The translations under genes and the position numbers were made by a program. Shown piece after piece: positions 1 to 12,160 of a DNA stretch of 64,000 nucleotides (its first letter is position 1; each line of letters opens with the position of its first letter). The notes under the pieces are model-generated. The model did not search any database and had not been told where the DNA came from. It saw only the letters and a program-made list of their open reading frames with translations. Source of the stretch: Populus alba (Eukaryota; Streptophyta; Magnoliopsida; Malpighiales; Salicaceae); the NCBI RefSeq assembly GCF_005239225.2, contig NC_133289.1, positions 1,681,501 to 1,745,500 of the forward strand, in the 5' to 3' direction.

Positions 1-2050
1 ATATGAGATGCTTTTAATTGTCCAAAAATGAGACTGGCTGCTTTTCAATGATATGGGTTTTGTTTTCATGTTGCTTTTCTGCAGTTTCTAGGCTTTGTGC
101 TTTATATATCTCATGGTTTTGGCCCATTTTCACTTACCAAGTTTTAAAGTTTTATTTTTCCAGATTAAAAAAAAAAAAAAAAAAAGCTCTTGCGTGTTTT
201 TGTTAGATAAATTGTTGAAAATAAGTCTTCCAATCTTTTTTCTTTATTATTATTATTAGGTTTTAATATTTTAATTTTTAATAACTAATGAAACTTATAT
301 TGTTTTAACCTCAAAATAGAATATGGATGCAATGAATTTATACCTTAATTGGCGTTCATTTTCCCATCTTTTTCAAGATTTTCATATTAGAACCTCTCAT
401 AATATCTTTGATTTTTTTATACAGTCTTCTCCTTAGCTATGAACAACTTTTTTTTAATGCCATAAAAAGAGTTTTTTTATTATTATTCTTACGAGCATTT
501 TACTCTTGACGTTGACTTCAGTTCGTTTTAGATCCCATCATAGATATTATAATAATTTGTATTTGTCCTCTTGCTATGGAAAGTAGAGTTTGGTCTATGG
601 AACATGCATCCTATTTTTATGTCGATTTTGGACTTTGTTGAAACCGTAAATAGTGCACAAGAATCCTCATACGTGAGGTTAGAGAAAGTTTGAAATTATT
701 GTAATGATTGTAGTTTAAAGTATTATTTTTTTAAAAATTATATTAAATAATATTTTTTTATTTTTAAAAGTTATTTTTGAAATTAGCATATCAAAATTAT
801 CTAAAAACATAAAAAAATAAAGTTGAAATTTAAGGGAATGTGGTTACAACCATGTTCCCAAATGAACTTTAAATATATGTTTGATAATGAGATAAATGGT
901 ATTTTAAAAAAAATATTTTTTTTTTTTTTTTGTATTAGCACATTAAAATTATTGAAAAGTATTCACAAAAACATTAAGTGAAAAACAATTTAAAAAGCAT
1001 TTTGAAAAGCTTGTTGAACCATATTACCAAATAAAACATAAGTATATGATTGTTTTTGTAGTATTTTTTGCGGTTATGATTTTAAAAAATAAATTTTAAA
1101 TGTTATAGCCTTTTCAAATACGAGTTTTCTACCAATATTTGAGATGAAAAGTAGATTTAAATAAAGAAAAAACAAATAATGTTTAAAATTATAATAAATT
1201 CAAAAACAATTCCAACCACGATACATCATAATATCAAACGAAATCTAAAGCATTGTTGCTACAAAAATTTTTCTTTTAAAAAAATATTAGTTTACTTAAA
1301 GAGGGAAAATGCAGTAGCTTGCTTTGTAGCAATGAAAAGAACATAGTGAAACAATCAATATGGAAAAATATTAGTATTGTTTCTTCCTTTAATTCAAAGT
1401 ATTGGTGAGTGCAAGGACAATTTCCTTCTCTGCTTCTCTTTTATATTTTGGCCTTTTTATCCCCTAGCTAGCAAGAAGAAAATTTCCTTCTATGCTTTAT
1501 ATTCCTTTTCTCTCTGAATAATGCAAGCCAGATTTAAGGCAAAAAACGTGTGAATTCAATGGTCTCTATTTCTGGAGAAATTGTAGAAAATCAAATATTC
1601 TTTCCAATGACATGGATCTTGCAATTTTTGGATGTCTGAGACTTGAGATATGGGCCATAACCTAAGACAACATTTGGAGTGTAGGAAGTTCGGATATGAT
1701 TCAATCCCTATTTTTCGACTATCTTTTTAGGCTTAGAAACAACAAAACTAAGTTCTCTGCCCTTCATATGTTTTGTAGACTTTCATCTCAAATATTTGAA
1801 AATGGTGACGAACACCTAGAACAGAGTTGTATAGCTTTCTTTGCAACCTAAAATCAATCAATGTTTTATTTTATTGCCAGATTCTGCCTACCCAGTAATC
1901 TAGTATCTGAAAACACATTAATTTTTCACAAGGTCAATAGTTCAAAAAGAGATCCAAAATTCTAATTAACTTATCCAACACATCCAAAATATTTCAAAAT
2001 CAAGCATGAATAGTGGAAAATATGCATGCTAAAACTTTCCTTATCAATTA
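1..2050. other. AT-rich intergenic DNA, no gene seen
   Basis: No coding frame here has recognisable content. The stretch from about 597 to 1430 is a diverged copy of 11511-12160: both contain the same run around TTATGTCGATTTTGGAC and the same AAAGAGGGAAAA block, so it is an old segmental repeat. The rest is poly-A/T and low complexity. Confidence 0.6.
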
Positions 2051-3058
2051 CCTCCCTAAATTTTCTACCTGCTGACCCGCCGAACACCACACCCAGCAGA
2101 TCTGTCGCCCCTTCAACTCCACCCAAATAGCCTCATCGTTCCCCACCTTTATCTGCCACCATATCAACGCCACCCAACCCTGCTTTTATGTCACCATTTG
2201 CATGTTTCTCTAATGATTATTATGCAAGAACAGGTTCACCTCCTTCAAAGTTGCATATTTCCAGGTCTGTCACTGTAGCTAACTATGATTCTACAGCAAG
2301 TTCTCCCACATCTACTGCTGCGAGCTCTGGTCTTTCGACATATTCTCATGTAGGTCTGCAACTCTTTATTGATCTCTCATCTTATCATGTTCAGCAGCTT
2401 CCTAGTTCAAATTATTATGCCCCTCAGTTTGCTGCTTGTCAGCATCAGATGGTTCTTTACCCTTAGCTGCCAAAGACTGCCCTCCTAATAGCATCTACAG
2501 CCACCTATGCTACTTTTCACTATCAGGTAATGTCCTCTCCTGCTTATGAACCCCTTATATTCTCTAATGCTGACAAGAATGAGGTGTAGCATGATGCTAG
2601 GCGTGATGAAATTCAGGCCTTATGCTCTAATAACACCTGGTCCTTGGTTCCTTTTCATCCTTCAATGAATGCTATTAGCAGTCGGTGGGTGTACAGGATA
2701 AAACATCGTGTGGATGATAGTGTTGAGCAATATGAGGCATTTTTGGTTGCTAGAGGCTTTACTCAACAAAAAGGCATTGATTATTCTAAAACTTTCAACA
2801 AAAAGGCTTTCAGTCAAATTAGTTTTCTCCTTGTGGTCTCCCATAATTAGGAGATTTATCAACTTGATATTCATAATGTCTTCCTCAATGGTGTTCTTGT
2901 GAAGAGGTCTACATGAAAAACCTATAAGTTTTGTTGACTTTGCTCTTTGCTCTCATGTGTGTCGGTTGCATGAGTCTTTATATGGTTCAAAACAAGCCCC
3001 ACGGGTATTGTACACTCGTTTGAGTGATTTTCTTATCTCTATTGGCTTTTATACTTCC
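2051..3058 (+). pseudogene. Ty1/copia retrotransposon pol relic, 5' part (start of reverse transcriptase)
   Basis: The frames carry the linker before the copia reverse transcriptase and then its N-terminal part. Recognisable motifs are SRWVYRIKHRVD and LVARGFTQQKGIDYSKTF near 2680-2800, then the L-D-I-H-N and Y-M-K-like blocks and the SLYGSKQAP-like block near 2970-3000. Stops and frame changes occur at about 2464, 2588 and 2848, so it cannot make a protein. The gag, protease and integrase regions expected upstream are not recognisable, so the 5' end is lost. The same pol sequence resumes at 6394 after an inserted LTR. Strand and family are secure; the left limit is approximate. Confidence 0.85.
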
Positions 3059-6000
3059 TGTTGTTACTTATTTTTTGACCCCACATGCTAGAGATGGTGT
3101 ATACCTCTTTTAAACCAAGTGCAGGAGTGTAGCTCATGTTTGATGGAAGATTGACAAAAGCAAAGAAGGAAGAAATGTTTGTCGAACCCTGTTTGAGCTA
3201 TTTTATTTCCTCTTTATCCTTCCTCTTTGCTGCCAAAATCATCAGGTTTCTTAGACTGACTAGGAGTCTTCATAATGCTAAATTTATTCCTTCTTTATCT
3301 TGTTTTTAAGGTTGGATAAATCCCTCAGAATTTGCACTAAAAAAGCTAATGTTGCTGCTGTCGTAATTTTTTGTTCCAACTTAGGCTCTGATTCTGACTT
3401 GGTTTTGTACGATATCTGAATATCCTAGCTATATTTTGTCACTCATTACATGTTGAAGAATTTACCTACACCTTTATTGGGTCCTAGGGCTCTCTGTTTC
3501 TATGGCAGACTCTTAGTCAAATTTGGATGCTCAGCATTGTCAAATCAACAAACCTTTTTTGACCAACCAGATTGCAGCCAGATTCTGTTCTTTAAAAAAA
3601 ATTTATCTCACTTTAAACCCTTCATGAAAGTTGTATACCTACACGTATAAATGAATTTAGGCTTTTGAATTACTTGATTTTGGTATCCGAAGCTCAAGAT
3701 ATTCACGTTTGAAATCTAGTGTGAAAGCATAGAATCCTATCGCGATAAGGTTTCCAACTAAGTTTGTTTGCAATTCTGTTCTTCAAAATGATTTTATCTA
3801 ACTTTGGATCCTTCATGAAAGTTATAGTCTTGTACGTGTAGATGAATTTTGGTTTTTGAATCTCGTGATTTAGATATCAAAAGCTCAAGATATTCTCGTT
3901 TGATTATCTAATATGAAAGTAGAAAATCCTACCGTGAGAAGGGTTTAGCCCAATTTCGCAAGTCTAATTCGAGGGGTTACGAGCCAATTTGAAGGATTTT
4001 TTTTTTACCAAGGACTAAATTGAAAAGTGCTAAAATGAGGGATTTAATTTAAGGTGAAATTAGAAGGATATTGGTTAGGTTTTAAGAACTTGAAGAGGGG
4101 ACTAGATCATTATAAAATGATGGGATTTCCACCACAATGAATAAGGAAAATAAGACTTTGCAGCATGCACCCCTCCCGTCTGCATTTCTTTCTTTTTTCT
4201 CTGTTTAAATATCCCGGCTGTCTTCTTTCCTTTTATATGCAAACCATGTTTTTTTTTAGCCTCGGTTCAAAGGAAACAGTTGGTGCCTCATGGTCCTCGC
4301 TATGAAAGGACAAAAAGGAGTCGCACCATCCTCTAATTACTGGAAACAAATCACTAATGATCACAGAATCAGAATCAAAATCAAAATATTTTAGTTTCCT
4401 ATTTTTTCTTTATTTGATCACCCAAGATTACACCCTAGAATTAATGTGATATTTGTTTCCTAAATAGAGCTGCATGTTAGGCTATATAAACCTCTCATGT
4501 TAGGAGACAAATGGGGGAACGAGAAAAGAAAGACAAGAAAAAATGCAAGAGAGGTAGGCAGTTAGAAGAGAAAAAAAAAACACAGAGAACAAAGGGAGTT
4601 TCTTTCCTTCATCCTTGCATTATTGTGAGATCAGGAAGGCAGGAAGTAGACGAGCAAGAAAAGAAAAAAAGATGAAAAAAAAAAAAACAAGGAAGAAGCA
4701 GGGACTACCTTTCGGTCTTTGCTCTATTTTCTGCAAAACAAATCTGCAGAACAGGAGAGAAGAAAGCACAGAAAACCAGTAGAGGGAGGGAGGGACGAAG
4801 ATTCTAGAGGTAAAACTCAAAAGACGAATGCCAACAAAGAATAGGGGGAGAGAGCTGAAGCAGACGGCAACACTGATCGACTAGTCAGCAAGCCTTCAAC
4901 ATCGTCGTTGTCCTTTTGTTCCCACCTCCAAGTTTATTCTCTTCAAATTTTTGCATGTATTTTTTTCTTTGTGTTTGCACTGTTCAAGTGAATTTTAATT
5001 CACTTAAACAGTAACGTGGTCTCTTTGCATGCACTTTACATTGTGTTTATATTGTTTAAGTGAATTAATTCACTTGAACAGTAACTTGCCAATTTTCATT
5101 AAGGGGATTGTGCCCTTTTTGTGTCCTGCCGGGTCACTTGCTTGGGCTAGTGACCCGGCCAAACCTACTGGTTTCAACTTTTTTTTCTTTCCCGAATAAA
5201 ATAAAAGGAAAGAGAAAGAGATTTATGATTTTCTGGCATATTTATTTTAAGGTTTGAATTTTTTTTTAATATTGTAAAAAAGTTTCAATCTCACATTTAG
5301 AATACCCAATTTTTTGACACAATGTGACAAGTATACATATATATATCAAAAAACAAATTCATACATACGGCCAATTCCTTAACATATTTTGAATTTCCTC
5401 TTAAAAAAATATTCAAAGTTTAAAAGAAAATGTGTTTTAGCATGGAGTTCTTAAACAAGAAAAAAAAATATTTTCTTGCATTCTGGATTTTACAACATGT
5501 TTGTAAAACTTTAAAGGATGTTGGCCAATATTCCAAAAAATATAAAAATCATATTTTGGGGGGAATTCATCTATTATTCACCGTTAATGTTTGAATAAAG
5601 AAATTTCAAAGGGATGAATATCCAAAATATTATTGGGAATAACGTGTTATTATTCACTATTAATATTTGGATAAAGAAACCCTAGATGGTAAATATCCAT
5701 GGTAAATATCCAAAATAATTTTCTAGGAATAATAAGTCATCACACATCCTTGAAAGAAGTCTTGATTATAATTAAAGATATTTCAATTTTTGACTCCACG
5801 GTTTACAAGCCGTGAGAATATGAAACACTAAGGCAAAAATGGGCTTTTAAAGCACCCTGAATTTCCTTAGATTTCTAAATTTTTTGTCCCTCCTCCTTGT
5901 GATTTACGAGTCGCAAACTCTTGAAATACTAAGGGAAAATGAGCTTTTAAAGCACATGGAATCTCCTTGGATTTCAATCTTAATAAATTTAGTTTGAATC

Positions 6001-6388
6001 AAACACAGATGTCAAGAGATCTACATTGGTTCTTCTTAGCCCTTTGTAGACATATCTAAAGGTATGATCAATATTGGCCAAGGGTTCTTGCTTTTAGACT
6101 TTGAACCCAAATCTATTCATCATAGCAAACCTATCCTAAGAAAATTAATTAAGAGAACACCGACACCATAGCAAATATAAGGCAAACCAAACACCAAACA
6201 GCTTACCTTAGATAGGGCGTACTAGAGGTGATAATATCTTCCCTTTACATAACTAGTTCCTTACCTTAGAATCTCTGAAATACCAGTTAGGATTTCTAGT
6301 GACCATAATACTAGGTGGCGACTCCCATATTCACAACATAAAAATAAAAATCAATAGAGGGTCGCCGCTCCGCCATGAGGGTACAACA
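3059..6388 (-). mobile_element. Solo LTR, 3,330 bp, inserted in the copia relic
   Basis: The element begins TGTTGT and ends ACAACA, perfect short inverted ends of an LTR. It is flanked on both sides by CTTCC (3054-3058 and 6389-6393), a 5-bp target duplication. It interrupts the copia reverse-transcriptase frame exactly, and that frame resumes immediately after the right-hand CTTCC. Its orientation is reverse: the 5' LTR end lies at 6388 and contains the block GTCGCCACCTAGTATTATGG, also seen at 55.3 kb. No internal region, primer-binding site or pol gene is visible, so it is a solo LTR, or a non-autonomous element, rather than a full element. Related fragments lie at 20.2, 22.6, 39.2, 43.1 and 54.7-55.9 kb. 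Confidence 0.85.
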
Positions 6389-6393
6389 CTTCC

Positions 6394-7393
6394 AAAGTTT
6401 ACACCTCCTTATTTATTCTGTCTGTTGGTGCTAATATCTTCTATCTTCTAGTTTATGTTAATGACATTCTGCTTACGGGTAGCAACTCTACTATGCTTCA
6501 CCGCCTAATATAGTTACTGAGTTAAGAGTTCAAGCTTCATGACCTTAGTGTTGTTCACTATTTTTTGGGTATTGAGGTTCAGTCCACTACTACATGTCTA
6601 ATGTTATGCTGGTATAAGTATATTTTTGACATCCTTACTCGAGCAGCTATGACTTCTTGCAAACTGATTGATACTCCTATCTTTACTCAGGTCCCTTATT
6701 TTCTGATCCTACAAGGTTTCGTCAAATTATGGATGCTCTTCAATATCTCACCTTTATGAGATCAAATATCTATTTTGTTGTTAACAGAGTCTGATAATTT
6801 ATGTATGGTCTTATACATTCTCATTGGGTGTCGTTAAACATATTATGCGTTATCTACAAGGTATGACCATTTATGGCTTACATATCACTCGCAGTTCTTC
6901 ATTTACTCTACATGGCTTTAGAGATATAGATTGGATAGGTAGTATTGATGATCGCAAGTCTACTGGTGATTATCTTGTCTTCTTTAGTCAAACGTCAGTT
7001 TCATAGAAATCAAGCAAATTAACAACGCACAGTTTCTCTCTCCTCGACCGAGATTGAGTATAAAGCCTTGACAAATAGCACTGCTAAGGTTATCTAGCTT
7101 CAGTATCTATTGAGAGATCTGCAGATTCTTTCTAACTATACTCATTTTATTTGGTGTGATAATATAAGCGTTACTCTTATCTGCAAATCCTATCTTCAAT
7201 GCTTGCACTAAACATGTTGAGGTTGACTATCATTTTGTACGAGACAGGGTTGCAAAGAAAGAGATTTAGATTCCCTTTATCTCCTCTCACAATCAACTTG
7301 CAGATGTTTTTATTAAGCCACTTCCTACTACTCTATTTACTGCTTTTTTATTCAAGCTTTAGGTCGATCCTCCACACTCAACTTTAGGGTACA
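6394..7393 (+). pseudogene. Ty1/copia pol relic, 3' part (reverse transcriptase end and RNase H)
   Basis: Continuation of the relic broken at 3058. The reverse-transcriptase active-site box reads Y-V-N-D at 6454-6465 where the family has Y-V-D-D, so a catalytic aspartate is changed. Next come LLTGSN, then HYFLGIEVQ at about 6555, and an RNase H region with VKHIMRYLQGMTIYGLHITR (about 6830-6895) and D-D-R-K-S-T-G-D-Y near 6945. Frameshifts and stops are spread throughout. The frame decays near 7390, just before a probable 3' LTR start. It is clearly dead. Confidence 0.85.
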
Positions 7394-7490
7394 TGTTATA
7401 GAATGTACCTATATAGAAAATATTATAGTCATATTTATGTGTTGCAATTATCACTATTACTATTTTATATTGCCCTACACATATAAATAA
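7394..7490 (+). repeat. Probable truncated 3' LTR of the copia relic
   Basis: Directly after the end of the pol frame the sequence begins TGTTATAGAATGTACC, which fits the start of a copia 3' LTR after a short purine run. Only about 100 bases are distinguishable before AT-rich flank; no 3' end or target duplication is seen. Confidence 0.45.
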
Positions 7491-8573
7491 AAAAATGATT
7501 GGCTAACCAATAAGTTAAGCCTCATAATTATTCTTAACTCATAAAAAAATAATTTTAAATAAAAAAAAATCAAATTTTTGGCACCCCTAATTCCTTATCC
7601 TTTGTTGTTATACTCATCATAGGGTTTGAATTCCTATGGAATGACATTTTTTATAAATAATTGTGTTTGTTTAATATTTAAGCTGTGTTTTTTATTAAAA
7701 AATATATTAATTTTTTTTTTTTAACATTAACACATCAAAATATTAAAATAAATTTAAAAATAATAAATTAATATCTTTTTAGAAGAAAAAAATATATATA
7801 TACAATCAATCCAACATCTTAGCCTATTATTGTCAATTTACAAGTTTACAAAAAATTGAATTTTTTTTATTAAAAATAAAAAAAAAATATTATTTTGATG
7901 CATTTCAGAATGAAAACGCACTTTAAAAAGCAACTACAACCGTACTCTCAAACAAATCCTTACAGTCTCGCAGCTTCACTGTGCAAGAAGGTGATTTTAC
8001 TTTGAAATATTATGCCTCCACGGGCCATGGAAAACATTGTTCGGTTAGTTGGTACCCAAAACTATTTTTGTTTAAAATGATTAAAAACATAGTTGGATTA
8101 ATCGAGTTTAGTCACATTAATATTTTGTTTTTCATTTTGACTTGAGTAAATCTTTAAATAAAAAATTTTATGAATCAACCAATAGGGTATAATTAACAAC
8201 TATTCCTTCTGTACAAGTCAATGGAGATTTCCATAACGCCTTCAAAATCTCCATTGCTACCTTACATTTTCATTGACAGCTCGCTAACCTATCCCATGGT
8301 AGCATTCTTCTTCTGTCATCCCCACCAATTAATTGATGTGTAAAGGAGGATAGAAAAGAAACGAGTCAAATAACGTCAACCAATGATAATCTAGGTAGAT
8401 TAAGAGCTTTACATGGCTTCAAATAAAACTATACATCATGAAAAGGAAATTGGTCTTCGATTATTATGTATGTTGATAAAGGGATTATTAATTCTTCTCT
8501 CCAAGTACTTACAATCCTAATTTATAGAATATATAATAATCCAAATTTCATTATCTCGTTTGGATCATGAGGC
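7491..8573. other. Intergenic DNA with recurring flank blocks
   Basis: AT-rich. The block around 8010-8070 (GGGCCATGGAAAACATTG and the AAAACTATTTTTG that follows) recurs near 38.8, 54.4, 58.9 and 62.9 kb. The block from about 8205 to 8480 (CAAGTCAATGGAGATTTCC onward) recurs near 31.2, 34.05, 41.1, 53.0 and 59.1 kb. These are parts of the duplicated unit around each M-V-E-T gene. No gene seen. Confidence 0.6.
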
Positions 8574-8669
8574 ATGGCTGAGCTTGCACCATTTTTTCTA
8601 GGAAACAAGCATGGTCACGTTTACACCACAGAAGCAATCGAACGATCGAGGATTGAAGAAAGCAATTGA
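8574..8669 (+). repeat. Recurrent 3'-flank element with a 31-codon open frame (copy 1)
   Basis: This is the first of seven copies of a short element lying on the opposite strand, 0.3-1 kb beyond the 3' end of the M-V-E-T-type genes. The frame starts M-A-E-L-A-P-F-F, continues to K/E-R-S-R-I-E-E-S-N and ends at TGA. An overlapping longer frame (starting M-D-H-E-A-W in other copies) is broken here by a TAG. I do not recognise the peptide. It may be a small exon, a relic of a gene captured in the duplicated unit, or noncoding. The real extent of the repeat is wider, about 8540-8760. Confidence 0.35.
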
Positions 8670-9275
8670 AAGTGAAAGAAACGAAGGTGCACGTACCAGC
8701 ACCATCACCATGGAAAATGGAACCTTTTGCTTTTATTTGCAATAATTGTAACTACTTCCGTACGTAACCCTACAATAATATTTATACATCTCACCAACCT
8801 TGTTGACCTTATTGTTTAATCACAGAGGGTGGTCTCTCTGCGTAAAATATTATAAATTATATGAGTTTATTCATAACGTTTTATGGAATGAAAAATATAT
8901 TTTAAAACAAAAACAATATTATAAGAAAACTATCATTTACAAAGTACGGTCGAATGATGTTGTTTCTGGGCATTTCATCCGGCAAAAAATGACGAGAGAA
9001 TAGATGGAGAGGGGTTTTTTGAAACAGATAATAGCACTTTGGAAGAAAACATCCAAAGGGACTATACAAAGATAAGATATCGTAAAAAAACAAAGACTAG
9101 GTAGTGAAGACTCCCATATTTGTTATATACTAGCTAGGCACAAAGTCGTGCATCATCTAGCTAGATGAAAGAGGTCAAAACAACAGCAGCAACACAAAAA
9201 GGGACGATATTATAAACACAACAACACTCTGACCACTATGACTCAAATCATCGGTCTTCTTAACTTGATTTCCCT
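8670..9275. other. 3' flank of gene A
   Basis: A unit-specific flank with recurring blocks: the ATAATTGTAACTAC block followed by a 60-70-base stretch ending TTTAATCACAG, then CACTTTGGAAGAAAACATCC, then AGCTAGGCACAAAGTCGTGC. All recur beside the other M-V-E-T genes. The first pair could be read as a short GT-AG intron, but no coding partner is evident. No gene called. Confidence 0.5.
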
Positions 9276-10179
9276 TTACATGCTTTTGCATGTCGGGGGA
9301 TAGTACTCTTCGTAAACATATAAACTTCTGCACACATAGTAACCTCTACTTCGGCAACTACAACAACCATCTCCCCATAGATCACACTCTGACCTTCTAC
9401 AAGGTACATAACAATATGGAGGTACTGTTGGCATACAAAAGTGATGACAATATGGGCCTCGGCAGCATTTTTCACAGCATGTGCATGGTGGTGGTGGTGG
9501 TGGTGGTGGTGGTGGAGGTGGAGGAGGTGGAGGTGGAGGAGGTGGAGGTGGAGGTGGAGGTGGAGGCAGCTTGATCTCAATGCACTTGACAGCTTCACCT
9601 CCTTTGCAGTATATTTTTTTCTTGATCTTTTCAGGACAGCAACACACCACAGTGATTGTCACTGTGTTTTCCTTCTTGTCATATGTCTGGTTCTGGATTT
9701 CTCTTGTTCGTTAATTAACATCATCAAATCCACAAAACTTAGTCACTTCCTTTGGTAATAAAAACAAATCAAACCTAGAACTGTTTTTAGAGAGGAAAAA
9801 AAAAAAGACTCACGAGGAATAGCACACAGTACTTTCTTGATTTTCTTGTGGCATTTTTCGCATCCAAGGTCAACCACCTCGATCACCATCGTTGTGACTT
9901 GCTGTAACAGTACTAGTTAGTGCATGCATTTCATATAGGACCTCACCATGATTAATCCCAATAGAAAAACAAAGAAAATCTCACGATAAATTTATAAACA
10001 GAAAGATTGGAAGAACTCAAAACATGTTCTGACGTGGAAGAATCCGCTGTAGAGATTATATATCAAGAACTTGTACATATATAGGACATCCACGTAAAAA
10101 GAAGAAAAAGGCCAAAGAGGATGCATTAAAAGATAAATTAACACACACAAGTATATATATAACATACCGTTTCCACCAT
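9276..10179 (-). CDS. Gene A: HMA-domain, polyproline, Cys-rich protein with CaaX end (HIPP/Pi21-like)
   Basis: Exons: 10168-10179, 9814-9901, 9276-9700, giving 174 residues. Residues 1-4 are M-V-E-T, and the HMA fold runs from about 6 to 75 with C-E-K-C as metal site. Exon 2 has one extra codon (V-V-D) compared with its relatives. The linker is a single uninterrupted run of 27 prolines (9486-9566). A Cys-rich tail of about 69 residues follows (CTCCEKC, YCYVPCRRSEC, GCCSC, YYVCR), ending C-K-S-M, a probable prenylation box with a less typical middle. HIPP-type proteins bind metals and partners and are membrane-tethered by the lipid. That role is inferred from the family. Splice sites are GT-AG, with phase 0 then phase 1 introns. 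A TATA box lies 48 bases upstream of the ATG. Confidence 0.83.
9486..9566 (-). repeat. In-frame proline-coding triplet repeat (27 codons) in gene A
   Basis: On the plus strand this is an uninterrupted run of GGT and GGA triplets. The left ten triplets are almost pure GGT and the right part is mixed GGA/GGT, so the pure part is the likely source of length change. Every length change in whole triplets keeps the frame of gene A open. Confidence 0.9.
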
Positions 10180-10226
10180 GGTTTTGTGTATGCTTTGATC
10201 TGATGAGACGATGGAAATATTGAGAG

Positions 10227-10236
10227 TATATATATA
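10227..10236 (-). promoter_or_regulatory. TATA box of gene A
   Basis: TATATATATA lies 48 bases upstream of the ATG. The equivalent position is TATA-like in the other M-V-E-T genes: about 32871-32884 (E), 51178-51184 (G), 58206-58212 (H) and 61712-61721 (I). Conservation across five copies supports it. Confidence 0.6.
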
Positions 10237-11510
10237 GAGGTGGGGGGAGGGGGTTAATTTAATTAAGATAAATACATCTGAGACATGTGAGGCTTTAATT
10301 TAATTGTCCAATAAGATGGGAAATGTTGACTTGGGAGTGGAAACTTGATGCAGCCGTCATAAACATCGTCGCTGCTGACCCCACAATTATTCTTTCATCA
10401 GCAAGAGATGGTTTTGATGTGCGCAGCTCACCTTCTATTTTGTTAATCAATTCAAAGGTTAAGCTGAGGATAGCCGCAGGGTTACAGAAATTGATAGTGA
10501 CATTTATATATAAAAAAATTACTAATGTGGTGATGTTCAATTGTGCTCCATGCACGCCCCCACCCAGCACATGGCATCCGTAGTGGGTCTGTGGGTGTCC
10601 CGTGCAATGTTGTGGAGTAATTGTTTTTCTTTTTTCAACATAAAAAATATTAATATTCAAGAATGTTAGATTTATTTACAAAATTAGATTTAAAGGTCTA
10701 TATATAAAACTAGATTTAAAAGTCTTCACTCTTACTGTAATACTTTATTCAAAAATAATATTTATAATATTAATTATAATACAAATAGTAATATTTTTAA
10801 TATAAATAATAATATTTTTAATATTAAACTTGTCTCGTCCAAGTTCTTATAATTTTTTATCCCTTGAAATTAAATTTATGGTCTTTTTTATAGTAAAAAT
10901 ATTTAAAAAAAAATTATTAATGATCATATATAATTATAACAATATTAATAACAATAAGAATAATAAAAATACTACTAATGATTATAAACTTGGATTTGGA
11001 GCCACAACTAATAATAATAATAATAAACTTGTCTGACCCAAGTTCTTATAGTTTTTAATCTCTTTAAATCAAATTTATGATTTTTTAATAGCAATAATTT
11101 TTTTTTCAAATTTAATAATGATAAAAATAATAACATTAAAAATAAGAATAACATTAATAATCACAATAATAATAAGAATAACGACGACGACGACGACAAC
11201 AATAATAATCTTTAATTTTACTCTTCAAATAAAATTTATGGTTTTTTTTTAATAGTAATAATATTTTTTAAAAAAATTATTAATAATTATATTAATAACA
11301 ATGACAATAATAATATTTATAAGATTAATAATAATATTAAACATTTCTAACCCAATCTCTTATAATTTTTAATTTTATCTTTTAAATGAAATCAAATAAT
11401 AATAAGAAAGTTCGTCAAACAAGATAAACATTGATCGAGTTTGAAATATTTGACAGAGATGACATTGACAATTCTTGCTCATGCTTGAAAAGTTGACCAC
11501 CTGGGGTTTA
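10237..11510. other. Promoter and upstream DNA of gene A
   Basis: About 10240-10470 is the upstream block shared by all M-V-E-T genes (GCTGCTGACCC, TCATCAGCAAGAGATGG, TTTTGTTAATCAATTCAAAGG). Beyond 10620 the DNA is low-complexity ATT/ATA repeat, including a short ACG run near 11180. No gene seen. Confidence 0.55.
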
Positions 11511-12160
11511 TGGAACATGCATACTATTTTTATGTCGATTTTGGACCATGTTGAAACTGTAAATAGTGCACAAGAATCCTCGTATGTGAGCTTAAGTTTA
11601 TGTTTGATAATGAGATAAATGGTTTTTTTAAAAATATTTTTAAATTAAAAATATATTAAAATAATTTTTTAATTTTATTTTTTTATGCTAACAAACACAT
11701 TAAATTTATTGAAAAGTATTCATAAAACCATTAAATAAAAAAAATTAAAAAAAAAAACTTTGAAAAGCTGATTGAACTATGTCACCAAATAAAACATAAG
11801 TATGTGATTGTTTTTTGTAGCATGTTTTGATTTAAAAAAATCTATAAATTATAGCCTTTTAAATTCAAGTTTTCACCATTATTTAAGATGAAAAGCAAAT
11901 TTAAGCACTGAAAAATTAAATAACTTTTAAAATTATAATAAGTTCAAAAACATTTTCAATTACACTACGTCACAACGAAATCTAAAGCGTGGTTGCTAAA
12001 GAAAATTTTCTTTTAAAAAAAAAGTCGGTTTACTTAAAGAGGGAAAAGGTGGTAGCTTGCTTCGTAGCAATGAAAAGAACAGAGCGAAGCAATCCATGTG
12101 GGAAAAGATTAGTACTGTTGCTTCCTTCAACTCAAAGTATTGGTGAGTTCAAGGACAAGA
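11511..12160. repeat. Diverged segmental copy of 597-1430
   Basis: Shares blocks in order with the left edge of the window (GGAACATGCAT, ATGTCGATTTTGGAC, AATAGTGCACAAGAATCCTC, AAAGAGGGAAAA, CAAAGTATTGGTGAG). Open frames overlapping it (11989-12306) show no recognisable domain. Confidence 0.65.

Noticed and set aside
8690..8840. Short GT-AG intron in the recurrent 3' flank (GTACGT to TTTAATCACAG)
   Set aside because: The flanking frames stop within about ten codons and differ between copies; not enough to call an exon pair.
9441..9758. Plus-strand open frames rich in Trp or Gly across 9441-9758
   Set aside because: They are antisense readings of the gene A proline-codon run (GGT/GGA triplets) with no domain content; the minus strand has the spliced HMA gene.
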